This document shows positions 35,902-44,333 of a stretch of DNA of 64,000 nt, in pieces; position 1 is the first letter of the stretch; the number at the start of each line of letters is the position of its first letter. The position numbers and the translations under genes are program-made. The stretch spans positions 4,030,001 through 4,094,000 of the forward strand of contig NZ_CP071872.1 of assembly GCF_022647665.1 (NCBI RefSeq), in the 5' to 3' direction. Source of the stretch: Streptomyces formicae. Its GTDB lineage: Bacteria > Actinomycetota > Actinomycetes > Streptomycetales > Streptomycetaceae. The notes beneath the pieces were generated by a model, which worked only from the letters and a program-made list of their open reading frames with translations, was not told the DNA's origin and did no database searches.

Positions 35902-36209
35902 CACAGGCCTCCTCGTGAACGGTGCGGGAACTGGGAAGGCGAGATAGGGGTGGTGCGGGCCGCGGATCCGGGCGGTGAGATGGCCCGTGGCCGTATCCCT
36001 GCGGGGGTACGAGCCGCGTCCGCGTGAACTCTTCCGCTCCGGAAGGGACTTTCCACGGGCGTACCTGGCGCTCGGCGCCTACAGGGCGTACACCTATGGA
36101 ACACACAGTGACGCCGGACGGGGAAGCGGCCGCGGTGATCGATGCCGTGAACCTGTTGAACACGCAACGCAGTGCGCGTTCACGCAGCTCTTGATACGTG
36201 GGGGGACTC
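35902..36209. promoter_or_regulatory. Divergent promoter region with two palindromes
   Basis: This 308-bp region separates the minus-strand synthase operon from the plus-strand regulator. Two short perfect palindromes stand out: CTTCCG-CTC-CGGAAG at 36031-36045 and GGCGC-TCG-GCGCC at 36067-36079. Either could be an operator for the adjacent regulator; this is inference. Confidence 0.4.
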
Positions 36210-37565
36210 ATGAGATCCAAGGTCCCGAACAGAGAGCTCGCCGCCCTCGTCGCGGAGGCCGGCTGGACCTCTGGGGAACTAGCCAAAGCCGTCAACGCCC
36301 TGGGCAACACCCAGGGGTTGGCGCTACGGTACGACCGGACTTCAGTGGCTCACTGGCTGACCGGGGCGCGACCGAAGGCGCCCGTGCCTCAGCTGGTCGC
36401 GGCGGCGTTCACGCAGCGGCTCGGACGGCTCGTCTCCCCGTTGGCCACGGGGCTCACCCGCACACCGGATCCGATGCAGCCTGCCGTCGCCGGAGGGGCC
36501 GATGCCATGCATCAGCTGATCGAACTGTGCCGCAACGACGTGGATCCCACACGCCGCGTCCTACTCGCCGGCTCGATCTACACCATCACCGAAATACCCC
36601 TGTTCGACCCCATGCACCCCAGAGCCCTCCTCTCCGAGCCCTCGTTCACCGCACACGGGCGGGTCACGACGGCGGACGTGGAGACCCTCGCCGAGATCAT
36701 GGGCGCCTTCGCCACGTTCGGCCGGCGTTTCGGCGGCCGGAACGCGCGAACCGCACTGGCGGGCTACATCGCCGAGGACGCCGGCCGGCTGCTGGGCCGC
36801 CCCGCGCCGGACCACATCCGTCGCGACCTGCTCACCTGCACCGGCCAGCTCACCCACCTCCTTGCGGACATGACCTCGGACACCGGCCAGGAGGGCCTCG
36901 CGCAGCACTACTACAACCTCGCCCTCAACCTCGCCGGACAGGCAAGCAACCACCGACAGTCCGCCATCACCCTGCGCGCACTGAGCACGCAGGCATTCCT
37001 CCTGGGCCACTACCGGCACGCACGCGATCTCGTCGACGCAGCCGTCGACACCGCGGGCTCCACCCCGGACCGCGCTGTCCGCGCGTACCTCCTCACCCAA
37101 CGCGCCCTCGTACGGGCCCGAGAGCACCCCCGGCTGGCGAGCGCCGACCTGTCGGCGGCCGAGAAGTGCTACGACGAATCCATCAGCGCACTCGGCCCGT
37201 TCGCCGGATATCCCCGCGCCGCACTGGAATACCAGCGCGGCGAGACACTGAGTGCCCTCGGCAACCACACCGCGGCCCATTCCGCGTGGGAAGCCTCCCT
37301 CGCCCACCGCCCCACCACCGAGCGCCGCCCCCTCGCGCTCACCCACGCACGCATCGCCCAAAGCCTCCTACGCCAAGGCCACCTCGACGCGGCCTGCTCA
37401 CACTGGAGCACGTTCCTCGACCACTACCCCTACCTCCACTCCGCCCGCGCCCACCGCGCCCTGCACCGCCTCGGACACCATCTCGCCCCCTACCGGCGCC
37501 ACCCCCACGCCGCCGCGCTCCTGCGCCGAGCCCAGGAGCTGAACCGCCCGATGGAGACCACGTAA
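36210..37565 (+). CDS. XRE-TPR family transcriptional regulator
   Basis: A 451-residue protein with an N-terminal helix-turn-helix-like region (LAALVAEAGWTSGELAKAVN and YDRTSVAHWLTGARP). A long all-helical C-terminal part with TPR-like repeats follows (HYYNLALNLAGQA, HYRHARDLVDAAVD, HSAWEASLAH). This architecture is common in Streptomyces pathway regulators. It is divergent from the synthase operon and probably controls it. ATG 36210 is chosen because GGGGGGA precedes it. Confidence 0.75.
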   Translation: MRSKVPNRELAALVAEAGWTSGELAKAVNALGNTQGLALRYDRTSVAHWLTGARPKAPVPQLVAAAFTQRLGRLVSPLATGLTRTPDPMQPAVAGGADAMHQLIELCRNDVDPTRRVLLAGSIYTITEIPLFDPMHPRALLSEPSFTAHGRVTTADVETLAEIMGAFATFGRRFGGRNARTALAGYIAEDAGRLLGRPAPDHIRRDLLTCTGQLTHLLADMTSDTGQEGLAQHYYNLALNLAGQASNHRQSAITLRALSTQAFLLGHYRHARDLVDAAVDTAGSTPDRAVRAYLLTQRALVRAREHPRLASADLSAAEKCYDESISALGPFAGYPRAALEYQRGETLSALGNHTAAHSAWEASLAHRPTTERRPLALTHARIAQSLLRQGHLDAACSHWSTFLDHYPYLHSARAHRALHRLGHHLAPYRRHPHAAALLRRAQELNRPMETT

Positions 37566-37687
37566 CGCAGGCCGTTTGCGGGTGGGGTGCCCGGGGTGCC
37601 GATGGCAGACCGACTCTTCTGCCCTCACGGAGGAACGCTCGGAACCTTGGACCGGGACGGGCAGCAGGCGAAGGACAGACCTTCCCT

Positions 37688-37979
37688 AGGCATCGATTGA
37701 GGCCACCAGCAGCGTGACCGCCACCCTGGCCATGAGCTTGATCCAGCCCAACCCGGTCGCTCCGGGCGGCCAGTTCTCCGTCTTCGACGGGGGCAACTGC
37801 AAGAGCAAGGACGGCCTGGCCACCTTCAAGGCCGGTACCACCGACTCCGACATCCCGACCGCGAAGCTCGCCGCCCTCAAGAACGAGGTCACGGCGTCGG
37901 CACCGTTCCCGCGAGTACCAAGCCCGCCTCGTACGAGGTGTCCGTGGTCTGCGAGTCTCCACCGCTGCTGGACATCTGA
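37688..37979 (+). pseudogene. C-terminal remnant of a secreted protein
   Basis: A frame from about 37688 reads ATSSVTATLAMSLIQPNPVAPG, then FDGGNCKSKDGLATFKAG, and after a frameshift near 37890 ends SYEVSVVCESPPLLDI at TGA 37979. The pattern suggests an exported Ig-like protein. The start and signal peptide are missing. Confidence 0.5.
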
Positions 37980-37989
37980 TCTGAGGCGA

Positions 37990-38031
37990 AGCGGCGGACC
38001 CCTAGCAGTTAACTGCCGGGGGTCCGCCGCT
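37990..38031. terminator. Hairpin terminator
   Basis: Perfect 13-bp arms (37990-38002 and 38019-38031, AGCGGCGGACCCC and its complement) enclose a loop that itself contains the palindrome GCAGTTAACTGC. It lies 11 bp after the secreted-protein remnant. Confidence 0.7.
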
Positions 38032-38047
38032 GTCCAAGATCAAGGGG
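38031..38047. repeat. Isolated IS3-type end sequence
   Basis: TGTCCAAGATCAAGGG at this site is identical over 16 bp to the inner part of the right end of the IS3-family element (25755-25770). No transposase is adjacent. It marks a probable former insertion or recombination joint next to the truncated ku gene. Confidence 0.5.
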
Positions 38048-38096
38048 TTGAGCGAGGCCAGACGGTCACTCAGCGTTACTTGTCGGGTGGCCGTAG

Positions 38097-38567
38097 CTAT
38101 ACGAGAACACGGCCGTCAAAGGCGACGCGATCGTCCTGCACACCATGCGCTGGCCCGACGAGATCAGGGACTCCTCCGAGCTCGCCCCGCCTGCTACCCA
38201 GCTGAGCGATGACGAGCTCGAGGGCGCCCTCGCGCTTATGGAGACGATGACCGCGGACGCCTTCCCCGCGCTGCACGATGAGTACCGGCACGCCCTCGAG
38301 GAAGTCATCGCCGCGAAAGCCGAGGGGAAGGCCGCGCCGGCGGCCCCGGAGCCAGCCGAGCCGGCCGGGCAGGTTGTCGATCTCATGGCAGCCCTCAGCG
38401 CCAGCGTGGAGAAGGCGCGCGAGCAGCGCGGCGAAGCGACCGTCCACGAGATGCCCACGAAGCGTGCCGCGAAGAAGGCCCCCGCCAAGAAGGCCGCGGC
38501 GAAGAAGACCACAGGCAAGAGCACGGCCAAGAAGCCCGCCGCCCGGCGGAAGCCGCGTAGCGCATAG
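38097..38567 (+). pseudogene. ku: C-terminal fragment of Ku
   Basis: About 156 residues in one frame match the end of Streptomyces Ku: YENTAVKGDAIVLHTMRWPD, a region with LSDDELEGALALMETM, then a lysine-rich tail (KKAPAKKAAAKK). Ku bridges DNA ends in non-homologous end joining. The N-terminal two thirds are absent; an in-frame stop lies just upstream of the first matched residue. The break point is about 50 bp from an isolated IS3 end. Confidence 0.75.
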
Positions 38568-38826
38568 GCACTTCGCGGCTCGCCGGCGCTGGTCGGCCCC
38601 ACCGGGATGCTCTTCGCGGCCGAGTTTGCCTCGCCTCGCCCGCCCCGCTGAGGATTAGGTCGCATCGACCACCGGCACTGGCAGCCACATAGCACCCTCC
38701 GACCTGCCCAGGTCCGACCGGGAGCGAGGCGTACCGGGCAGCCGGTGGCCGCGCCGCGAGGAAGGCGGCTTGGTCCCAATCGCCCGCGCTCTCCACACGT
38801 GTCATGACGGATCGCTACAGTGGAGC

Positions 38827-38974
38827 GGACTCTCCGCCGCTGCGGAGGTGGACCCGTGATCGTGCAGTCGCGTTGTTCAAACGCGCTGTTGTCCCCGCCG
38901 ACGCGGGGTGGTCCTTCAAGGACATGGAGCAACGCCTTCCGAGGGAGGCACTCCCCGCCGACGCGGGGGTGAAC
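38827..38974. CRISPR. Decayed CRISPR array, three repeats at 60-bp period, no cas genes
   Basis: Repeats at about 38828-38854, 38887-38913 and 38947-38974 share the type I-E-like actinomycete pattern CTCCCCGCCGACGCGGGGGT. Starts are 60 bp apart and spacers are 33 bp. The last two repeats differ at a few positions; the first is about 78% identical to the third. Two poorer copies follow at about 38982-39009 and 39037-39063 but break the period. No cas gene is present. Confidence 0.6.
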
Positions 38975-39078
38975 CGCCGTCTCGCTCCCTGCCGTGCAGG
39001 GACGAATCCGCCGCCTTCAGTGGCGATGACTCTTACGTGCTCCCGCGCCTGTGGGGGTGACTCGAAAGGCGACTCAAG

Positions 39079-39763
39079 GTGTCCCGCACAACCACTCAGC
39101 CACATCCCCTGGCCCCGCACGCCGACCGGATCGACCCGCTGGAGGTCTACACGGTGCGCCGGGTGGCCGCCCTGCTGGGCATGGCTCCCACGAGCGTCAG
39201 CGGCCTGGTGACTCACGGTTTCCTCCCGGGCAGCAGGCTGCGCCCCCACGCCCGCGGGGGGCGCCAGCACGTGTGGACCGGCAAGCAGCTGCTACGGATC
39301 GCCAAGCGGCCCGTGCGCGTCGAGTACGACCACGCGAAGTTCGCTCCGGCGACCCTTTACCGGGTCGGCTGCCGCTGCCCCGCGTGCGTGGGAAGCGCAC
39401 AGCGCTGAAAGCCTGGAGCGCCGGCGGGCCCTGGCCGAGGAGGCGTTCACCATCGAGCAGCGCAGACGCGTCCTGGAGCTGGTGGCGGCCGGAACCCCCG
39501 TGGCCGAGGCTGCCGAGAGGGTCGGTGTGACGCTCCACCAGGTCTACGGCCGTGCGAACTGGGACGCCGAGTTCGCGGAGGAGTTTGACGAGGCCGGGTG
39601 GTCTTTGTGTGTCCTCGGCCAGGACCACCCGCAGTGCAGCACGGCGGGCGGGTATCGGGGCAACGAGCGCGGGCCGGCGCCGCGTCCGGCGTGCCGGGGG
39701 ACCGGCTGTAGGGAATGGCGCCGTGGGATGTCGCAGCAGGAGCGCACGGCCTCCGCCACCTAG
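39079..39763 (+). pseudogene. Small HTH DNA-binding protein gene with one frameshift
   Basis: GTG 39079 opens a 109-residue frame with a MerR/excisionase-like helix-turn-helix (YTVRRVAALLGMAPTSVSGL) and a Cys pair (CRCPAC). It stops at 39408. The next frame reads ESLERRRALAEEAFTIEQ, with a second helix-turn-helix (AGTPVAEAAERVGVTLHQVY), to TAG 39763. Removing one base from GGG at 39390-39392 would join them into about 228 residues. The final TAG is part of the CTAG target duplicated by the adjacent IS701 element. Confidence 0.5.
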
Positions 39764-41168
39764 TACTGCAACGGTGTTTGCCGTGACTGGTGGCCAGGTC
39801 GTTCGTTGGTGTGTGTATGGGTGGGGAACTTGCTGAGGCCCGGGTGTGGGCTGGTGAGCTGAGGGCTTTGCATGAGCGGTTCGTGCATCGTTTTGCCAGG
39901 TCGGAGCCGCGTGAGTCGGCGCTTGCGTATATGCGGGGGTTGATATCTCCGTTGGAGCGGAAGAACGGGTGGACGCTGGCGGAGGAGGCCGGTCATGCGG
40001 GTCCGGACCGGATCCACCGGCTGCTGAACCGGATCGACTGGGACGCGGATGAGGTCCTGGGCGATGTGCGGGGCTATGTGGTCGAGCATCTCGGCGATCC
40101 GGAGGCGGTGTTGATCGTGGACGACACCGGGTTCTTGAAGAAGGGTGTCCGCTCGGCCGGGGTTCAGCGCCAGTATTCCGGGACCGCCGGGCGGACGGAG
40201 AACTCCCAGATCGGGGTCTTCCTCGCCTATGCCGGCCGTCGTGGCCGCACGCTGATCGACCGCCGCCTGTATCTCCCCGCCTCGTGGACGGATGACCGGG
40301 ATCGCTGCCGGGCCGCAGGCATCGCGGATGACGTCGCCTTCGAGACGAAGGTCGTCACCGCGAAGGCGATGGTCCGCAAGGCGATTGCGGACAAGGTCCC
40401 CTTCCGGTGGGTGACCGCCGATGCCGCCTACGGATTCTCCAAGGGCTGGCGGTCCGAGCTCGAGCGGGCCGATGTCTTCCATGTCATGGCTACCACCCGG
40501 CACGACACCGTCGTCACCCGCTGGGCCATCGACCACCCTGTCCACGACCTGTTTCCCGGCTTGTCCCGGCAGAAGTGGAAACGCCGTTCCTGCGGAAACG
40601 GGGCTCACGGCCCGAGGGTCTACGACTGGGCGAGGGTCGAGGTCCGTCCATGGCACCGCGAGGACCGCCGGCACTGGGTGATCGCCCGCCGCAGCGTGAG
40701 CCGACCCCAAGAGATCTCCTACTACATCGCTTACTGCCCCGCGGAGACCACCCTCGACGAGCTCATCCATGTCGCCGGCAGCCGGTGGGCGGTCGAGGAA
40801 TGCTTCCAGAGTGCGAAGCAGGAATGCGGCCTGGACGACTACCAGGTCCGCCGTTACGACGGCTGGCACCGGCACATGACCCTCGCGATGGCAGCCCACG
40901 CCTGCCTCACCGTCCTGAAGGCCCGCTCGTCCGACATAGGGAAAGCAGAAACGGATCCTCCCAGCTCATACCCCTCACCCTCCCCGAAATCCGACGGCTG
41001 ATCCACCGCCTCGCCCACCGTCGAACAGCACCCATAGACCACGTCCTGCACTGGTCCCACTGGCGACGCCGACGACAACACCAAGCCCGCGTCAGCCACT
41101 ACAAACGACGCGGCCACACACCACCAGAAACTGCCCAACCATCAGGTCAAACACCGTTGCAGTACTAG
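39760..41168 (+). mobile_element. IS701-family insertion sequence, copy 1
   Basis: The 1,401-bp element (39764-41164) has inverted ends TACTGCAACGGTGTTTG and is flanked by the CTAG target duplication (39760-39763 and 41165-41168), the known target of this family. A second copy in opposite orientation lies at 61908-63308 and appears identical wherever compared. Confidence 0.92.
39790..41001 (+). CDS. IS701-family transposase, copy 1
   Basis: A 403-residue DDE transposase. Catalytic elements visible are LIVDDTGFLKKG (Asp), WVTADAAYGFSKG (Asp) and RWAVEECFQSAKQECGLDDY (Glu). The normal C-terminal region of the family (LPEIRRLIHRLAH and WSHWRRRRQHQAR) follows in the -1 frame (to 41168), so this frame ends about 55 residues early with an unrelated tail from about 40960. 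Both copies share this feature. The alternative frame would terminate at TAG in the target duplication. Confidence 0.88.
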   Translation: MARSFVGVCMGGELAEARVWAGELRALHERFVHRFARSEPRESALAYMRGLISPLERKNGWTLAEEAGHAGPDRIHRLLNRIDWDADEVLGDVRGYVVEHLGDPEAVLIVDDTGFLKKGVRSAGVQRQYSGTAGRTENSQIGVFLAYAGRRGRTLIDRRLYLPASWTDDRDRCRAAGIADDVAFETKVVTAKAMVRKAIADKVPFRWVTADAAYGFSKGWRSELERADVFHVMATTRHDTVVTRWAIDHPVHDLFPGLSRQKWKRRSCGNGAHGPRVYDWARVEVRPWHREDRRHWVIARRSVSRPQEISYYIAYCPAETTLDELIHVAGSRWAVEECFQSAKQECGLDDYQVRRYDGWHRHMTLAMAAHACLTVLKARSSDIGKAETDPPSSYPSPSPKSDG

Positions 41169-41731
41169 ACCACCTGCTGGATGGGCTGCCACTCGTGGCG
41201 CAAGATCGTGTGCACGACCGAGTCACGCCACCGTCCGGCCTTCTGGATGTGCTCGCGGATCGTGTAATCCTCGCGCATTCCAGCGCTGATCATCGTCTTC
41301 GCGGAAGCGGAGTTGCGCGGGGAACGAGCGCCCCAGATGCGGTGCAGCTCCAGCCCGTCGAAGCCGACTTCGAGCAGAAGCTGCACCGTTTCAACCCCGT
41401 AACCGACGCCCCATGCTTCTGGACGCAGCGCGAACCCGATGGTGGCCCCCTGCTGCTGGTGGGGGTCAAGGGCAAGACGAGCGAATCCGATCAGCTCGGC
41501 CGTGTCCCGTTCGATGACGGCCAGCGCGTACTCGTCGCGTGGAGTCTTACTGGCTGCGGCAATGGACCGGACAACGATCAGCCCGACCTGCTCACGCGAG
41601 CGCGGTTCGAAGGACAAGTGCTCAGTCGCCTCCGCGCTGCCGTAGATCGCATGGACGGCATCCACGTCGTCGACAGTGAGCTCACGGAGCTCCACGCGCG
41701 GGCTGCGGCGACTGACCGGGTACATGCACAT
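41165..41731 (-). CDS. GNAT-family N-acetyltransferase
   Basis: A 188-residue GNAT protein of the RimJ/RimL type. RVELRELTVDDVDAVHAIY opens the fold. IGFARLALDPHQQQGATIGF and RPEAWGVGYGVETVQ form the acetyl-CoA binding region, and GLELHRIWGARSPRNSAS is the conserved C-terminal part. The acceptor is unknown. Its stop codon TAG lies in the CTAG target of the IS701 copy, so the gene ends intact at the insertion. ATG 41725 is an alternative start. Confidence 0.85.
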   Translation of the reverse strand: MCMYPVSRRSPRVELRELTVDDVDAVHAIYGSAEATEHLSFEPRSREQVGLIVVRSIAAASKTPRDEYALAVIERDTAELIGFARLALDPHQQQGATIGFALRPEAWGVGYGVETVQLLLEVGFDGLELHRIWGARSPRNSASAKTMISAGMREDYTIREHIQKAGRWRDSVVHTILRHEWQPIQQVV

Positions 41732-41746
41732 GGACTCTACCTGTGC

Positions 41747-43093
41747 TCACCTCGGCAAGGCAGGGCGCGCTGGCTGGTACATCTCGATCTCGGCGCGCAG
41801 GTCGCGGGCTACGACCGCGTCGCGCACGGGGCCACGGGTCAAGGCAGCGCGGACGCGGTCGGTCGAGACGACGATGCCGTTGTTGCGGTGGCTCGGTGCG
41901 AGGTCCAGGACAGGACGGACGGCTTCAGCAGCACCATCCAGGTCGTCGCCGTACAGACGCACGAGAGCAAGGTTGCACTGAGCCCCGGCCTGGTCTCCGA
42001 AGGCCCAATCGGGGTCGGATGGATCGCTGAACCCCTGGACGGCATCCTCGGCGGCACTGGCGACACGGGCGTCGCCGTGGCCAAGGAGCACGGCGGCCTC
42101 GACGGTGTAGTAGCGCTGCTTGATCTCGGGGTAGGTGAAAATGCCGCCGAGCGCATCCAGCTCGTCTGGCACGATCCGCTCGCGCAAAGCTCGGGCCTGC
42201 TGGTTGGCCGTGTGAACGGTCTCTTCTTGGCCGAGCAGAGCAGCGGCTCGGGCTTGCAGCCCGTACAGCCAAGGAGTCACGGTGCCCTGCAGGACCGCGG
42301 CTGTCGCTGCCCCTTGCTGGGCGTAGTGCAGGGCGTCATCGGGTCGATTGGCCCAGTAGGAAATGAGGGACTTCAACCCGTCGACCAGGGCGGTAAGACC
42401 AGTGTGCTCAGCCTGTCGAGCACAGAAGCTGGCTGTGCGAGCCTGCATCATGGCGGCCTTCGGGTCACCGATGTCGTGCGAGCCCTTGGCCATCATGAAG
42501 CTCAGCGCGCCGGCCATGAAGAGCAAATCGCGGGACTGGGAGGGCCTAGTACGGCCACTCTCCAAGAGCCGGAAGGCTTCATCCTGGCTTTGGGCCAGAT
42601 CGCCCCAGATTTCCGACAGCGGCACCCTGGGGTACGCCGCGGCAAGCCGAGCCACCTCGTCACCGAGGAACCCGACAGTGTCCTCACCAACCAGTTCGCG
42701 TTCCGCCCCCATGGCGAAATCCATTGCACGCCTTGCAGCCATTGCGCCCGTCCTTCTCATCTCGTGCAGATCCACGCCGGGTTCGGCATGGGTGGCGGCC
42801 GTACCGAACTGCAAGGCTGGTCCTCGAAGCTCCGTGTCTTCGGGCACCCGTGTCCACAACTGCTTGATGGTGTGGCCGAGCAGATGCACCAGGACTCGTC
42901 GCGCATCGACATTGGGCTGACGATCGCCGTAGTACCACCCCTGGAAAGTCCGCTTGGCCGGCTCCAGCCTCGCCAGGGATTCAGGCCCTTCACGCTCGGC
43001 AAGCTCCCGCGCCGCCTGCTGGAAACGAGGCAGGAACACGTCGTAGTCGTGCCACTCGCGCTCGTCGAGCAGGTGCCGGAGCAGTGTGCGCAT
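41747..43093 (-). CDS. Regulator with TPR-like C-terminus
   Basis: A 448-residue protein. Its N-terminal 90 residues include a probable DNA-binding region (AKRTFQGWYYGDRQPNVDARR, then VLVHLLG) of the type found in Streptomyces XRE-TPR regulators. The rest is helical repeat (DALHYAQQGAATAAVLQG, AAVLLGHGDARVAS). ATG 43093 has GGGGAG upstream. It is divergent from the cassette at 43.4-45.7 kb and may control it. Confidence 0.65.
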   Translation of the reverse strand: MRTLLRHLLDEREWHDYDVFLPRFQQAARELAEREGPESLARLEPAKRTFQGWYYGDRQPNVDARRVLVHLLGHTIKQLWTRVPEDTELRGPALQFGTAATHAEPGVDLHEMRRTGAMAARRAMDFAMGAERELVGEDTVGFLGDEVARLAAAYPRVPLSEIWGDLAQSQDEAFRLLESGRTRPSQSRDLLFMAGALSFMMAKGSHDIGDPKAAMMQARTASFCARQAEHTGLTALVDGLKSLISYWANRPDDALHYAQQGAATAAVLQGTVTPWLYGLQARAAALLGQEETVHTANQQARALRERIVPDELDALGGIFTYPEIKQRYYTVEAAVLLGHGDARVASAAEDAVQGFSDPSDPDWAFGDQAGAQCNLALVRLYGDDLDGAAEAVRPVLDLAPSHRNNGIVVSTDRVRAALTRGPVRDAVVARDLRAEIEMYQPARPALPR

Positions 43094-43413
43094 GGTGCTC
43101 CCCTTCTCCCTGACGTTCAGTACGTCGCCACAGCCGACGGTAGAACGCCGTCTGGTTCAACGTGCCCCGGATCGACGCTACTTAGCGCACCCGGCGCTGA
43201 TCCGGCGAATGGGCGACGAAGGTCCGGCAAACGGCGCCCCAATGTGGCGAAGGTCCGGCATCGAAATGGGGCTAGGTATGACCGGGTTCCGCTTGCCAGG
43301 CTCGTAACGCTCCTCGCTGAGAGTGCACGACGGGCCACAGAGGCGGTATCTGCACTGCTCCAGCAGGCATCAGGAGGACGACTTCCCCACATTGGCCACC
43401 TGGGAGGCCCCCG

Positions 43414-43851
43414 ATGACCGTCGCAACAGCCGTCGCACCGGTCACTGCGAGATCGCTGCCGCGGCCGGCGTACGCCGCCTTCGAGGTGTGCTTCGCCCCG
43501 GACTCCGTCTGGGTCGGCCGCTCGCGCCGGATCACCAATGCCTTCCTCCGTTGGCGCAAGGTGACCGGCCCTTTGGCGGAGAACGTCGTGCTCTGCGTCT
43601 CCGAGCTGGTCACCAACGGCGTCACGCATGGCGAAGGGGACGTCTCGCTGCGCATCCGGTGCTGCGGCAAGGACATTCGCGTCGAGGTCGTGGACAGCAA
43701 CCCCGCGCCAGCCACGATGCGTTCGGCCGACGACGACGATCCGTCGGGCCGCGGCTTGCTCCTCGTCACGGTCCTCTCCCGGAAGTGGGGCGTCAGCAAA
43801 GACGGGACGACCACGTGGTGCACGTTCCGTATCCCCGAGGGGAGGTCGTGA
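43414..43851 (+). CDS. HATPase_c anti-sigma/regulatory ATP-binding protein
   Basis: A 145-residue GHKL-type domain of the Streptomyces RsbW-like class. N-box VLCVSELVTNGVTHG, G1-like VEVVDSNPAPA and G2-like DDPSGRGLLLVTVL are visible. Such stand-alone kinase-like proteins act as anti-sigma or regulatory factors. The stop overlaps the next start (TGATG). It is the first of five closely linked plus-strand genes. Confidence 0.85.
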   Translation: MTVATAVAPVTARSLPRPAYAAFEVCFAPDSVWVGRSRRITNAFLRWRKVTGPLAENVVLCVSELVTNGVTHGEGDVSLRIRCCGKDIRVEVVDSNPAPATMRSADDDDPSGRGLLLVTVLSRKWGVSKDGTTTWCTFRIPEGRS

Positions 43852-44333
43852 TGGCCGCCGTCGGTGTTGCCACCTCCGCCGAACTGGGCGGACAGAGCTC
43901 AACCACATGCGAGCCGATGATGACGACGCGCCCCAGTCCCGACCTTGAGCCGTGGACGCCTCCGCACAGTGCCGACGAACTCACCGGCATCCTCAGTCGA
44001 CTGAGGGGCTGGACACCGTTCGATGTGGGAGCGCTCTTGGACGACGTCGCCGACGTCCTAGACGACTTACCGCCCACGGCGATGGACATGCCAGACCTAC
44101 TTCAGCGCCTCCACGCCCATCTCGGCCAGCTCGCCACCATCTCGATCGCCAACGAGGCCAGCGAGAAGGAAGACGACGTTGCCCGTCTACTCGTCCGCGG
44201 CGCGGCCCTACGGGCCGCTCGCCTTCCAGCCGAGCCCGCCAAGGCCCAGGGGCACCTGCGCCAAGTCGGCTGGGTCGTCAACGAACTCGTTGAACGGCTC
44301 GTCGCGGCCCAGTACATGAAGGGAACGGAATGA
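43851..44333 (+). CDS. DUF6415-type small protein
   Basis: A 160-residue protein with an acidic N-terminal half and the segment WTPFDVGALLDDVADVLDDL, typical of DUF6415 proteins found beside natural-product genes in Streptomyces. Biochemical role unknown. The start ATG 43851 overlaps the previous stop and the stop overlaps the next start (ATGA). Confidence 0.65.
   Translation: MAAVGVATSAELGGQSSTTCEPMMTTRPSPDLEPWTPPHSADELTGILSRLRGWTPFDVGALLDDVADVLDDLPPTAMDMPDLLQRLHAHLGQLATISIANEASEKEDDVARLLVRGAALRAARLPAEPAKAQGHLRQVGWVVNELVERLVAAQYMKGTE

Noticed and set aside
38982..39063. Two more CRISPR repeats after the third
   Set aside because: They resemble the repeat, but their spacing (about 34 and 56 bp) breaks the 60-bp period; kept only as possible decayed copies.
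40930..40960. A programmed -1 slippery heptamer in the IS701 transposase
   Set aside because: The A-rich stretch GGGAAAGC is not in the X XXY YYZ phase of the zero frame, so a canonical signal is not evident.
41195..43417. A 740-residue plus-strand open frame
   Set aside because: It covers the antisense of the GNAT and regulator genes, with shadow composition and no family motif.
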